A DNA stretch of 64,000 bases from Saccharothrix deserti (GTDB lineage: Bacteria > Actinomycetota > Actinomycetes > Mycobacteriales > Pseudonocardiaceae): assembly GCF_009769385.1 (NCBI RefSeq), contig NZ_VKAB01000023.1, positions 1-64,000 of the forward strand, written 5' to 3'. Position numbers and translations under genes: made by a program. How positions within the stretch are numbered: position 1 is the first letter of the stretch; every line of letters starts with the position of its first letter. Shown here piece by piece: positions 55,446 to 64,000 of the stretch. The notes beneath the pieces are model-generated. The model made no database searches. It had not been told where the DNA came from and saw only the letters and a program-made list of their open reading frames with translations.

Positions 55446-56486
55446 TCACCTGGGGCGGCCGTAGAACTCGCTCAGGAGGAGCATGGCGGCACCCGCCGCG
55501 ACCACGTCGTCACCCAGCGGGGTGATCGACACGTCCACCGGCAGCCACTCGTCCTTGGGCAGCCGGGCACGCACACCGTCGAGGTAGGCGGTGGGTTCGG
55601 CGAGCACCGCGCGGCCGGCCAGCACCACGTGGTCGATGTCGAGCAACTGCACCAGATCGGCCACGGCCACGCCCACTATGGACGTCGCCTCGACCAGGTC
55701 ACCCCGTGCGGCGGCGAGGTTGTGCAGCGCCTCGATGCACCCGCTGCGGCCGCAGACGCAGGGCGGGCCGTCGAGCTGGATCGTGGTGTGCCCGTACTCG
55801 CCCGCGTTGGTCCGCACGCCCCGGTGCACGCGACCGTCGAGCAGCATCCCCACGCCCAGGCCGGTGCCGACGAGCACGAGCACCGCGTCGCGCAGTTCCT
55901 CGCCGCGCCGCCACGCCTCGGCGACGACCGCCGTGTTGGTGTCCTTGTCGAGCACGACCGGCAGGCCCAGCCGTTGTTCGGCCAACGCGCGCAGCGGCAC
56001 GTCGTGCCAGGCGGTCAGACCGGTCGGGTAGTGCACCACGCCGGTGCGGTGGTCGAGCGGTCCGACGAACCCGATGCCCACCCCGAGGAGCCGGTCGCTG
56101 CGCAGACCGTCGACCAGTCGGTTCAGCTCCTCCACGAACGTCGGCGGGTCGAAGTCGCGCGGCAGCGGCGCGACGGCGCGGTCCAGCACGGTGCCCGCGA
56201 GGTCGGTGAGCACGACGCGCAGTTCGTCCCGCTCGACCTGGGCGCCGAGCGCGAGCCTGCTGTCCGCGACGAGCTTGAGCAGGGTGCGCGGCTTGCCGAC
56301 GCCGACGTTGCGGGTGCCGGACTCGACCAGCAGGCCGTCGCCGATGAGCCGGCTCACCACCTTGGACACCGCTTGCGGGGTGAGGCCGCTGCGATCGGCC
56401 AGTTCGACCCTCGTGACCGCGCCCGACCGGGCCAAGCCCAGCACTACCGCGTCGTTGTACCCCCGCAGGAAGCGCAAGTTGGCCAC
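55446..56486 (-). CDS. ROK-family transcriptional regulator
   Basis: This 346-residue protein has an N-terminal winged helix (NDAVVLGLARSGAVTRVELADRSGLTPQAVSKVVSRLIGDGLLVESG, about 11-57) and a ROK sugar domain with GVGIGFVGPLD, LDKDTNTAVVAEAW and the signature NAGEYGHTTIQLDGPPCVCGRSGCIEA. It should repress or control sugar genes in response to a sugar or sugar phosphate. It is divergent from the Gfo/Idh gene, 53 bp away, and likely governs it. Unlike the regulator at 16507, it is outside any evident transporter operon. Confidence 0.9.
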   Translation of the reverse strand: MANLRFLRGYNDAVVLGLARSGAVTRVELADRSGLTPQAVSKVVSRLIGDGLLVESGTRNVGVGKPRTLLKLVADSRLALGAQVERDELRVVLTDLAGTVLDRAVAPLPRDFDPPTFVEELNRLVDGLRSDRLLGVGIGFVGPLDHRTGVVHYPTGLTAWHDVPLRALAEQRLGLPVVLDKDTNTAVVAEAWRRGEELRDAVLVLVGTGLGVGMLLDGRVHRGVRTNAGEYGHTTIQLDGPPCVCGRSGCIEALHNLAAARGDLVEATSIVGVAVADLVQLLDIDHVVLAGRAVLAEPTAYLDGVRARLPKDEWLPVDVSITPLGDDVVAAGAAMLLLSEFYGRPR

Positions 56487-56539
56487 AACTACATCATCGC
56501 ACCTAGCCAGTTACTACACGCCGTTGCTTTAATCGGCCC

Positions 56540-57559
56540 ATGGGTCTCCGCACCGGACTGCTCGGCTACGGCATCGCCGGCCGTGTGTTCCACGCACCGC
56601 TGATAGCCGCCACCAGCGGCTTGGAGCTGAGCGCCGTCGTCACCGCCGATCCGGTGCGACGCGAGCAGGCTCTGGCCGCCCACCCCGGCGTCGACCTGCC
56701 GCACACGGCCGAGGAGCTGTTCGCGCTCGACCTGGACCTGGTCGTGGTCGCCACCCCGAACCGCACGCACGTGCCGCTGGCGCTGGCCGCGATCGAGGCC
56801 GGTCTGCCGGTCGTGGTGGACAAGCCGTTCGCGCCGACGTCCGCCGACGCCCGTCGGGTGCTCCAGGCGGCGCGGTACCGGAGCGTGCCGGTGACGGTGT
56901 TCCAGAACCGGCGGTGGGACAGCGACTTCCGCACGATCCGGTCGCTCGTGGCCGACGGCGCGCTGGGCGCGGTGACGCGGTTCGAGTCGCGGTTCGAGCG
57001 GTGGGTGCCGGAGGTGTGGGACAACTGGCGCGAGTTCGGTGCCGCCGAGGAGGCGGGCGGGCTGCTGTACGACTTGGGCGCGCACCTCGTCGACCAGGCG
57101 TTGGAGCTGTTCGGGCCGGTGTCCTCGGTGTACGCGGAACTGGACCTGCGGCGGCCCGGCGTCGAGGTGGACGACGACGTCTTCGTGGCGTTGACCCACC
57201 TGAACGGGGTCCGCTCGCACCTGTGGGCCGGCTCCGCCGCGCCGCACCACGGACCTCGGTTCCGCGTGCTCGGCACGACCGGCGCATACGTTTCGCACGG
57301 CTTGGACCGCCAGGAGGACGCCCTGTCCTCCGGCAAACCCTTTGACGATTTGTCGACATCCGGCGAGTTGGGGTTGTTGACCGACGTCCAGGAGGTCGTC
57401 GGCCTGCCCGGTGCCTACTCCGAGTTCTACCGACTGCTGGTCGCCGCCCTGGCAGGCGACGGCCCGCTGCCGGTCGAACCGGAGTCCGCGGTGTACGCGT
57501 TGGAAGTGATCGAGGCGGCGTTCACCTCCGCCCGGACCGGACAGGTGGTGTCGCTGTGA
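56540..57559 (+). CDS. Gfo/Idh/MocA-family oxidoreductase
   Basis: The 339-residue NAD(P)-dependent oxidoreductase has the Rossmann start GLLGYGIAGRVFHAPLIAATSGLEL, the DKP motif (VVVDKPFAPTSADARRV, catalytic Lys about residue 96), QNRRWDSDF and GGLLYDLGAHLVDQALELFGPV, plus the C-terminal half intact. It resembles YdgJ/YvaA-type scyllo-inositol/sugar dehydrogenases. The substrate is probably a cyclitol or sugar. ATG 56540. It overlaps the UPF0303 gene by GTGA, giving a two-gene operon next to its likely ROK repressor. Confidence 0.9.
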   Translation: MGLRTGLLGYGIAGRVFHAPLIAATSGLELSAVVTADPVRREQALAAHPGVDLPHTAEELFALDLDLVVVATPNRTHVPLALAAIEAGLPVVVDKPFAPTSADARRVLQAARYRSVPVTVFQNRRWDSDFRTIRSLVADGALGAVTRFESRFERWVPEVWDNWREFGAAEEAGGLLYDLGAHLVDQALELFGPVSSVYAELDLRRPGVEVDDDVFVALTHLNGVRSHLWAGSAAPHHGPRFRVLGTTGAYVSHGLDRQEDALSSGKPFDDLSTSGELGLLTDVQEVVGLPGAYSEFYRLLVAALAGDGPLPVEPESAVYALEVIEAAFTSARTGQVVSL

Positions 57560-58011
57560 GCTTGCTGGAGACGTTGGTCGAGCAGGAGTCCCGGCTGGTG
57601 TTCACGTCGTTCGACAACGAGGTGGCGCTGGCGCTGGGCGCGTTCCTGCTGGAGGCCGCGCGGGACCGGTCGTTGCCGGTGACGATCTCGGTGCGGCGCG
57701 GGCAGCAACGCCTGTTCCACGCCGCCCTGCCGGGGACGTCGGCGGACAACGACGAGTGGATCGACCGGAAGAGCCGGGTGGTGGACCGGTACGCGCAGAG
57801 CTCGTACCGGGTCGGCGAGAACTTCCGCGCGAGCGGCAAGACGTTCGAAGTGGACTCCCGTCTGGACCCGGACCGCTATGCGGCGCACGGCGGCGTGTTC
57901 CCCGTGAGCGTGGCCGGCGTCGGGATGGTGGGCACCGTCGGGGTGTCCGGCCTGCCCCAAGCCGAGGACCACGCTTTCGTGGTGGAGCAGCTGGAGAAGT
58001 TCCTGGCCTGA
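57556..58011 (+). CDS. UPF0303/HbpS-like (DUF336-type) protein
   Basis: The 151-residue protein belongs to the UPF0303 (heme-degrading-type, HbpS-like) family: ALALGAFLLEAARDRSLPVTISVRRGQQRLFHAALPGTSADNDEWIDRKSRVVDRYAQSSYRVGE and GVFPVSVAGVGMVGTVGVSGLPQAEDHAFVVEQLEKFL. Family members are found fused or next to sugar and inositol genes; the biochemical role is unknown. GTG 57556 overlaps the upstream stop. Confidence 0.88.
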   Translation: MSLLETLVEQESRLVFTSFDNEVALALGAFLLEAARDRSLPVTISVRRGQQRLFHAALPGTSADNDEWIDRKSRVVDRYAQSSYRVGENFRASGKTFEVDSRLDPDRYAAHGGVFPVSVAGVGMVGTVGVSGLPQAEDHAFVVEQLEKFLA

Positions 58012-58119
58012 TCACGGGCGCCTGACCACGGACAACTGACCACGGGCGCATACGGCTGTCCGCCCAGCCGCGCCCTCCCCCCGACGCCGTCTTCCCCCCG
58101 GACGTGTCGTCGGACCGGC

Positions 58120-58158
58120 GTGAGGGGCTTCCCACCCCATCCCTGGGAAGCCCCTCAC
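58120..58158. terminator. Hairpin terminator after UPF0303 gene
   Basis: A perfect 15-bp stem, GTGAGGGGCTTCCCA (58120-58134) with 58144-58158, and a 9-base loop, 109 bp past the UPF0303 stop. The rest of 58012-58238 shows no gene. Confidence 0.8.
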
Positions 58159-58238
58159 CGCCTTCAGAGCCCAGTGCTACCGAACTCGCATTGCCGACCC
58201 GTTATGCTACCTAACCTATCTCCAGGTATCATTAACGG

Positions 58239-58250
58239 CCGAACGTTCGG
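58239..58250. promoter_or_regulatory. 12-bp palindrome before the Fic gene
   Basis: CCGAACGTTCGG is a perfect palindrome 12 bp before the GTG of the Fic gene. It follows an AT-richer stretch (58200-58235) that probably holds the promoter. A regulator site, possibly for autoregulation by the C-terminal winged helix of the Fic protein, is plausible. Confidence 0.45.
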
Positions 58251-58262
58251 AGTTCAGTAGCA

Positions 58263-59414
58263 GTGTTCCGCGACCGGTTCTCACCACCCCAACGCGACCA
58301 CGTGGTGCGGTCGCTGGAAGGTTTCGACGCCTTCCTGCCGCCGCCGCTGCCGCCTGTCGTGCGGTTCGACGGCGACTTGGTGCGCAAGCTCTCGGCCGCG
58401 GACCGGGCTCTCGGCGAACTGGCCGGGGTCGGGCGGACACTGCCCAGCCCACACCTGTTCACCCGCGCCCTGCTCCGCCGGGAAGCGGTGTTGTCCAGCC
58501 GGATCGAAGGCACCCAGGCGACCCTGTCCGACCTGGTCCTGTTCGAGATCGACCGCTCGGACCGCTCGGACGGCGACGTCCGGGAAGTCGCGAACTACGT
58601 CTCGGCGATGGACTACCTGCTCATCGACGCCGAGTCCGCACCCGTGAGCCTGTTCAGCCTGCGGGAAGCGCACCGGATCCTGCTCACCGGCGTGCGCGGC
58701 GAAACGGCCGACCCGGGTCGTTTCCGCGACTCCCAGAACTGGATCGGCTCACCGGGTGACCCGATCGACCACGCGTCGTACGTGCCGCCTCCACCGGAGC
58801 GCTTGCGCGACTGCCTGGAAGCGTTCGAAAACCACCTCAGGGGCGCCCACGAACTTCCTCCCTTGGTCGAGATCGCGTGCCTGCACTACCAGTTCGAGGC
58901 GATCCACCCGTTCCGCGACGGCAACGGTCGGGTCGGCAGGCTGCTCGTGTCACTGCTGCTGGTGAAGTGGGGCCTGCTCCCTGGCCCGATGCTCGACTTC
59001 TCCGCCTACATCGAGCCCAGGCGCCAGGACTACTACGCACGTCTCCAAGCCGTCTCGACGAACGGCGCTTGGGAGGCGTGGATCGAGTTCTTCCTCCAGG
59101 TCGTCGCGATGCAGGCGAAGGACGTCCTGCGCCGCGCGAACGAACTGCAGCGGTTGCGGGACGAATACCGGGAACGGGTGACCGGTGTCCGCTCCTCCAG
59201 CCTGTTGCCCAAGCTGGTGGACGCACTGTTCGAGACACCCGCCCTCACCATCGGCACGGTCCAGGAGGTGCTGGGTGTGACGCACCGCGCCGCCACCGTC
59301 AACGTGGAGAAGCTGCTCGAAGAGGGCATGGTGGTCGAACTGGAGCGGTCCGGGCGGGTGCGCCGGTTCCTGGCCAACCGGATCCTCGACGTGGTCAACG
59401 GCGCGAGTCGGTGA
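58263..59414 (+). CDS. Class II Fic protein (AMP-transferase type)
   Basis: The 383-residue protein has the Fic motif HPFRDGNGRVGR at 215-226 with catalytic His215, and an N-terminal inhibitory helix with Ser78-x-x-x-Glu82-Gly83 (SSRIEG), the class II arrangement in which Glu82 should block productive ATP binding. The flap and the helix before it (ACLHYQFEAIHPF) are typical. Residues about 310-380 form a winged-helix region (LFETPALTIGTVQEVLGVTHRAATVNVEKLLEEGMVVELERSGRVRRF). Probable function is AMPylation of a cellular protein under relief of inhibition. GTG 58263. Confidence 0.92.
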   Translation: MFRDRFSPPQRDHVVRSLEGFDAFLPPPLPPVVRFDGDLVRKLSAADRALGELAGVGRTLPSPHLFTRALLRREAVLSSRIEGTQATLSDLVLFEIDRSDRSDGDVREVANYVSAMDYLLIDAESAPVSLFSLREAHRILLTGVRGETADPGRFRDSQNWIGSPGDPIDHASYVPPPPERLRDCLEAFENHLRGAHELPPLVEIACLHYQFEAIHPFRDGNGRVGRLLVSLLLVKWGLLPGPMLDFSAYIEPRRQDYYARLQAVSTNGAWEAWIEFFLQVVAMQAKDVLRRANELQRLRDEYRERVTGVRSSSLLPKLVDALFETPALTIGTVQEVLGVTHRAATVNVEKLLEEGMVVELERSGRVRRFLANRILDVVNGASR

Positions 59415-59457
59415 GGGCGCCCGAAGCCGGGAGCACTCACCGACCCTGAAACCAAGG

Positions 59458-60561
59458 TCAGCAGAACACCTCGTTCAGCATCTCGTTGTAGCCGGCGATG
59501 TCGCCCGGGTCCGGGGCGGACGTCAGGGACGCCACCAGGCGGGTTTTCGTGTCCGCTGTGCTCACCACCAGGCTGCTGTAGCCGGGGGTGCTGCCGCCGT
59601 GCCCCCAGACCGTCACGCCGCACGGCAGTTCGGTCGCCTCGATGCCCAAGGCGTAGCCACGCGTGTTGGGCAGCACGGACGTCAGCTCCGCCTGCTGCGC
59701 CGGACGCAGCAGGCGGCCGTCCAGCAGCGCGTCCACGAACCGGTCCAGGTCGGCTGTCGTGGAGATCATCTCGCCCGCCGCGTACGCGACCGACGGGTTG
59801 AACTCGGTGACGTCCACGACCTGCCCGTTCGCCCGGTAGTAGCCGTGTGCGTGCGGGCCGGGGATGCCGGTTCGGACGCCGGGCACGGACGTCGCGCCCA
59901 GACCCAACGGGCGCAGGACGCGTTGCTTGACGGCCGCCTCGTACGGCCTTCCGGTGACCTTCTCGACCAGCATCCCGGCGACGACGTAGTTCGTGTTCGA
60001 GTAGCGCCAGTCCGTGCCGGGCGGGAAGTACAACGGCTTCGCGGTGGCCAGCGCGACCAGCTCGGCCGGCGTCCACGTCTTGTACCGGATCGTCTCGAAG
60101 CCGGCCGGGTCGAGCGGCAGCGCGGACGTGTAGTTGTACAGGCCGCTGGTGTGCTGGAGCACGTGCCGCACGGTGATCTTGTCGCCGTCCGGCAGCAGGC
60201 CCGGCAGGTACCGCTGCACCGGCGCGTCGAGCTCCACCTTCCCCTCGCCGACCAACTGGAGCACGACGGTCGACACGAACGTCTTGGTGATGCTGCCGGC
60301 CCGGAACCGGCCGTCGGTAGGCACGGGCTGCGGCGAGTCGACCCGCGCCGTGCCGCTGCGGGCGGTGAACTGGTGCCGCCCGTCGGTGACCCGGACCTGC
60401 ACCCCTTGCGCGCCGGTGCGCGCCATCTCGTCCAACGCCCGCTGGACGACCTGCCGGTCGATCCGGCCCTGCTCCACCACCGGCTCGGCCACGGCCGTGC
60501 CGGTGAGCCCCAGCGCCGCCAACCCCACTACGGCGGCGAGGGCGATCCCCCTCTTGCCCAT
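59458..60561 (-). CDS. Secreted serine hydrolase (beta-lactamase/DD-carboxypeptidase fold)
   Basis: The 367-residue exported protein has a signal peptide (about 1-26) and the serine beta-lactamase/class C-like fold: Ser-Ile-Thr-Lys (RAGSITKTFVS, about residue 91-94), Tyr-Ser-Asn (WRYSNTNYVVAGML) and His-Gly-Gly (VWGHGGSTPGY). It resembles actinomycete D-alanyl-D-alanine carboxypeptidases and esterases of family S12. I use ATG 60561, which has a good GGGAGG; the preceding TTG is a weaker option. It is divergent from the chitinase gene across a DasR-type region. Confidence 0.9.
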   Translation of the reverse strand: MGKRGIALAAVVGLAALGLTGTAVAEPVVEQGRIDRQVVQRALDEMARTGAQGVQVRVTDGRHQFTARSGTARVDSPQPVPTDGRFRAGSITKTFVSTVVLQLVGEGKVELDAPVQRYLPGLLPDGDKITVRHVLQHTSGLYNYTSALPLDPAGFETIRYKTWTPAELVALATAKPLYFPPGTDWRYSNTNYVVAGMLVEKVTGRPYEAAVKQRVLRPLGLGATSVPGVRTGIPGPHAHGYYRANGQVVDVTEFNPSVAYAAGEMISTTADLDRFVDALLDGRLLRPAQQAELTSVLPNTRGYALGIEATELPCGVTVWGHGGSTPGYSSLVVSTADTKTRLVASLTSAPDPGDIAGYNEMLNEVFC

Positions 60562-60630
60562 CAACGTTTCCTCCCTCTCGACGTGAGGACTCCGAGTCTG
60601 GCCGTGCGGCGACGTCCATACGTCGGACCC

Positions 60631-60774
60631 TGGTCTGAGAGGCGATCAGACTTTAGGCTCATCCACCCTTAGTGGCCGCCCGCCGCCGCGGAATCGGTTC
60701 CGAGGGTTCAGACCCTAGGCCGTTCGAGTGACGAGAATGGTCTAGACCTTGACCGTGAAGTGGTCTGAACCACA
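60631..60774. promoter_or_regulatory. DasR-type (dre) site array before chitinase gene
   Basis: AATGGTCTAGACCTTG (60736-60751) and AGTGGTCTGAACCACA (60759-60774) match the DasR consensus AGTGGTCTAGACCACT at 12 or more positions each. Further half-sites are TGGTCTGA at 60631, its near-complement TCAGACTT at 60646, and TTCAGACC at 60708. All lie in the 253-bp region between the divergent serine hydrolase and chitinase genes. Confidence 0.8.
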
Positions 60775-60817
60775 TCGTGATCTCAACCCTGCACTCCTTC
60801 CCTGCACGAGGAGCACG

Positions 60818-62443
<1,626 letters not shown>

Positions 62444-62462
62444 CCCTCACGCACCCTGCACA

Positions 62463-62500
62463 CGAAGGGCCCTGCGGACACCTGCCCGCAGGGCCCTTCG
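62463..62500. terminator. Terminator after chitinase gene
   Basis: A perfect 15-bp stem, CGAAGGGCCCTGCGG (62463-62477) with 62486-62500, and an 8-base loop, 19 bp past the chitinase stop. Confidence 0.9.
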
Positions 62501-62513
62501 GCCGTCCTGAACG

Positions 62514-62645
62514 TTGAATTCGGGTGTCCCCAACGTAGGACACACGCACTCTGAACGTAGGACTCTCGCGGTCTGAACGTAGGACTCTCGCGAGAGTCCT
62601 ACGTTCGCGTTGCGAGAGTCCTACGTTCAGGTGCCCTGAATTCAA
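62514..62645. repeat. 22-bp repeat array, inverted and forward units (family B site)
   Basis: Minus-oriented units start at 62531, 62553 and 62575 and plus-oriented units at 62591 and 62613, all 22 bp long. Each contains CCTACGTT(C) or its complement (AACGTAGG). Units at 62575-62590 and 62591-62606 form a perfect 32-bp palindrome around CTCTCG/CGAGAG. The whole block is bounded by TTGAATTC (62514) and GAATTCAA (62638). It lies between convergent chitinase and carboxypeptidase genes and matches the four units at 37082-37169. Confidence 0.85.
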
Positions 62646-62658
62646 CACTCAGGCGGGA

Positions 62659-64000
62659 CTACACGGTCAGGCTCCACGAGTTGATGGAGCCGGTGTCCGC
62701 CGAGGCCACGTCCTGGACGCGGAGCGTCCACGCACCGTTGCGCGCCTCGGACGAGACGTTCGCGGTGTACGTGGTGTCGATGTTGTTCGCCGAGTCGCTG
62801 TTCGACCCCTTCAACCGGTACGCCGTGCCGTCCGGCGCGACCAGGTCGATCACCAGGTCACCCCGGTACGTGTGCACGATGTGCACCTCCACCTGCGACG
62901 ACGACGAAGCGTTGCCCGTGCACCCGGCGATGGTGATGGTGCTGGAAACGGCCGCACCGTTGTCCGGGATCGCCACGTCGGTGTCGTTGGTGGCCTTGGC
63001 GCAATCCGAAGGCGGGTTGCCGCCACCGCCGCCGTACGGGTTGGCCGACTTCTTCGCCGCGTACATCAGCATCGGCTTGACCTTCGGCCAGAACGTCGAC
63101 GCCTGGCACGAGTACGTCGGGAAGAACCCGGAGCAGGTGCCGGACGACGGCCCGACCTCCCACACGAACGACGCCACGCCCAGGTCGTCGTACACCCAGT
63201 CGTCCGTCGCACCGGCCGCGTTGTACAGCACCTCACCCGGCTGCCCGTACCGCCAGCCACCGGCCAGCGACGCCATGTCCGCCGCCATCCCGCGCAGCGA
63301 CGCGTCGTTGCCCGCCTTGGAGGACGTGGTCCAGCCCCACGGGAACAGCACCAGGTTCGAGTAGCTGTGCATGGAGATCACGACACCGGTCGTGTCGGCC
63401 GGCGCGGCGTCGGTCACCCCGGTCCCACGGCGGTCGCGGTAGAGGTTGCGCCACAACGCCTGCAGCGCCCGCGTCTCGACCTCGGAGTTCGCCGACGGCC
63501 CCTTGTACGTCTGGTCGCACGGGTTGGACGACGTGCCCGCACCGCCCCAGTGTGAGTCGGTGTTGCGGTTGAGGTCGATGCCGACCTGCGACGACGACGT
63601 GCCGGAGCAGTTCGAGCCGTTCGTCGTGTTGGCGTTCTTGCGCTGGTAGCGCGGCGAGTTGCCGCCCTGCTGCACGATGTTCACGCCGTCCGGGTTGGCG
63701 ATCGGCACGACCCACACCTCGGTGCTGTCGAGCAGCGCGGTGACCTCGGCGTCGACGCCGTAACCGGTGGTCAGGTGGTCGATCCAGCGCCACGCCTGGT
63801 CACCGGTGGTCAGCTCGCGGGCGTGCAGCTGACCCATCACGAAGAACCGCGGCTTCGGCGCGGTCGGGTTCAGCGCGCAGTCGCCGGCGTTCTTCTTGGT
63901 GATGCAGATGGCGCGCAGGTCGTACCCGCCCGAACCCTGGGTCTTGCGCCACGAGTCGCCGTAGTCGACCAAAGTGGTCAGTGCCGGGTACTGCTGCCCG
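62659..64000 (-). CDS. M14 zinc carboxypeptidase with C-terminal P-domain (5' end outside window)
   Basis: The visible 447 residues start within an M14 metallocarboxypeptidase (YPALTTLVDYGDSWRK) and include the zinc ligands His and Glu in GQLHARELTTGD, the third ligand His in ISMHSYSNLVLFPWGWT, and the catalytic Glu in ASFVWEVGPS. Residues from about 330 form a proprotein-convertase P-type beta domain (VAIPDNGAAVSSTITIAGCTGN...WSLTV), as in secreted actinomycete carboxypeptidases of the zinc-carboxypeptidase T/SG type. The protein is likely exported; its signal peptide lies beyond base 64000. It is convergent with the chitinase. Confidence 0.92.
   Translation of the reverse strand, partial: GQQYPALTTLVDYGDSWRKTQGSGGYDLRAICITKKNAGDCALNPTAPKPRFFVMGQLHARELTTGDQAWRWIDHLTTGYGVDAEVTALLDSTEVWVVPIANPDGVNIVQQGGNSPRYQRKNANTTNGSNCSGTSSSQVGIDLNRNTDSHWGGAGTSSNPCDQTYKGPSANSEVETRALQALWRNLYRDRRGTGVTDAAPADTTGVVISMHSYSNLVLFPWGWTTSSKAGNDASLRGMAADMASLAGGWRYGQPGEVLYNAAGATDDWVYDDLGVASFVWEVGPSSGTCSGFFPTYSCQASTFWPKVKPMLMYAAKKSANPYGGGGGNPPSDCAKATNDTDVAIPDNGAAVSSTITIAGCTGNASSSSQVEVHIVHTYRGDLVIDLVAPDGTAYRLKGSNSDSANNIDTTYTANVSSEARNGAWTLRVQDVASADTGSINSWSLTV

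Overview
The window reads as chromosomal DNA of a saprophytic, high-GC actinomycete, most likely a member of the Pseudonocardiales (Saccharothrix/Lentzea/Actinosynnema type). The reasons are the strong GC3 bias, frequent GTG/TTG starts, ATGA/GTGA-coupled operons, actinobacterial regulator families (ROK, PaaX, ECF42 sigma, LAL-type LuxR) and operator sequences that match the known CebR and DasR sites. The genus is an inference. No rRNA, tRNA, CRISPR array or prophage was seen.

Layout. 1-1.7 kb: an IS3-type transposase tail overlapping a truncated Lrp/AsnC gene, then an F420/FMN luciferase-like oxidoreductase coupled to a nucleoside deaminase. 1.8-2.6 kb: a secreted AA10 polysaccharide monooxygenase behind a perfect CebR-type box. 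2.6-17.8 kb: a sugar-oligomer locus that looks built for galactomannan or manno-oligosaccharides. It has a GH2 beta-mannosidase operon (with a LacI-like protein lacking its DNA-binding domain, an aldo/keto reductase, a broken Gfo/Idh gene and a ROK kinase), a divergent GH36 alpha-galactosidase, a family-5 ABC importer with a fused permease-ATPase, and a ROK repressor. 17.8-20.9 kb: ThuA-like protein, a Pro-rich exported protein, TetR, a pyrimidine-dimer-glycosylase-like protein and DoxX. 21-25 kb: SDR, DGPF/YCII protein and ECF42 sigma factor; two matching TGTCGA/CGTCGC promoters precede DoxX and the DGPF gene. 24-29.7 kb: small metabolic and resistance-like genes, several of them decayed (two aminoglycoside-phosphotransferase-like remnants, one truncated GNAT).

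29.6-32.7 kb: a large LAL-type LuxR regulator divergent from a 33-residue exported peptide. 32.7-35.9 kb: membrane protein, PepSY transmembrane protein and MFS transporter. 35.9-41.6 kb: an alginate-lyase-superfamily enzyme with a DasR-type site, a two-component system, a lipoprotein and a PL1 pectate lyase. 41.7-47.2 kb: glycerate kinase, SLC13-type transporter and a second two-component system. 47.3-50.6 kb: PaaX regulator divergent from a three-gene Rieske demethylase/oxygenase operon. 50.7-58 kb: a GH5 enzyme, a P450-like/PEP-mutase fusion, ArsR, PP2C, ROK regulator with a divergent Gfo/Idh and a UPF0303 protein. 58-64 kb: a class II Fic protein, a serine hydrolase, a GH18 chitinase behind several DasR-type sites, and the 3' part of an M14 carboxypeptidase with a P-domain.

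Common theme: secreted polysaccharide degradation (AA10, PL1, PL38/PL5-like, GH5, GH18) with uptake and intracellular breakdown of oligosaccharides, controlled by CebR-, DasR- and ROK-type switches. The most unusual non-coding item is a 22-bp-period tandem/inverted repeat family present at two intergenic sites 25 kb apart (37.1 and 62.5 kb).
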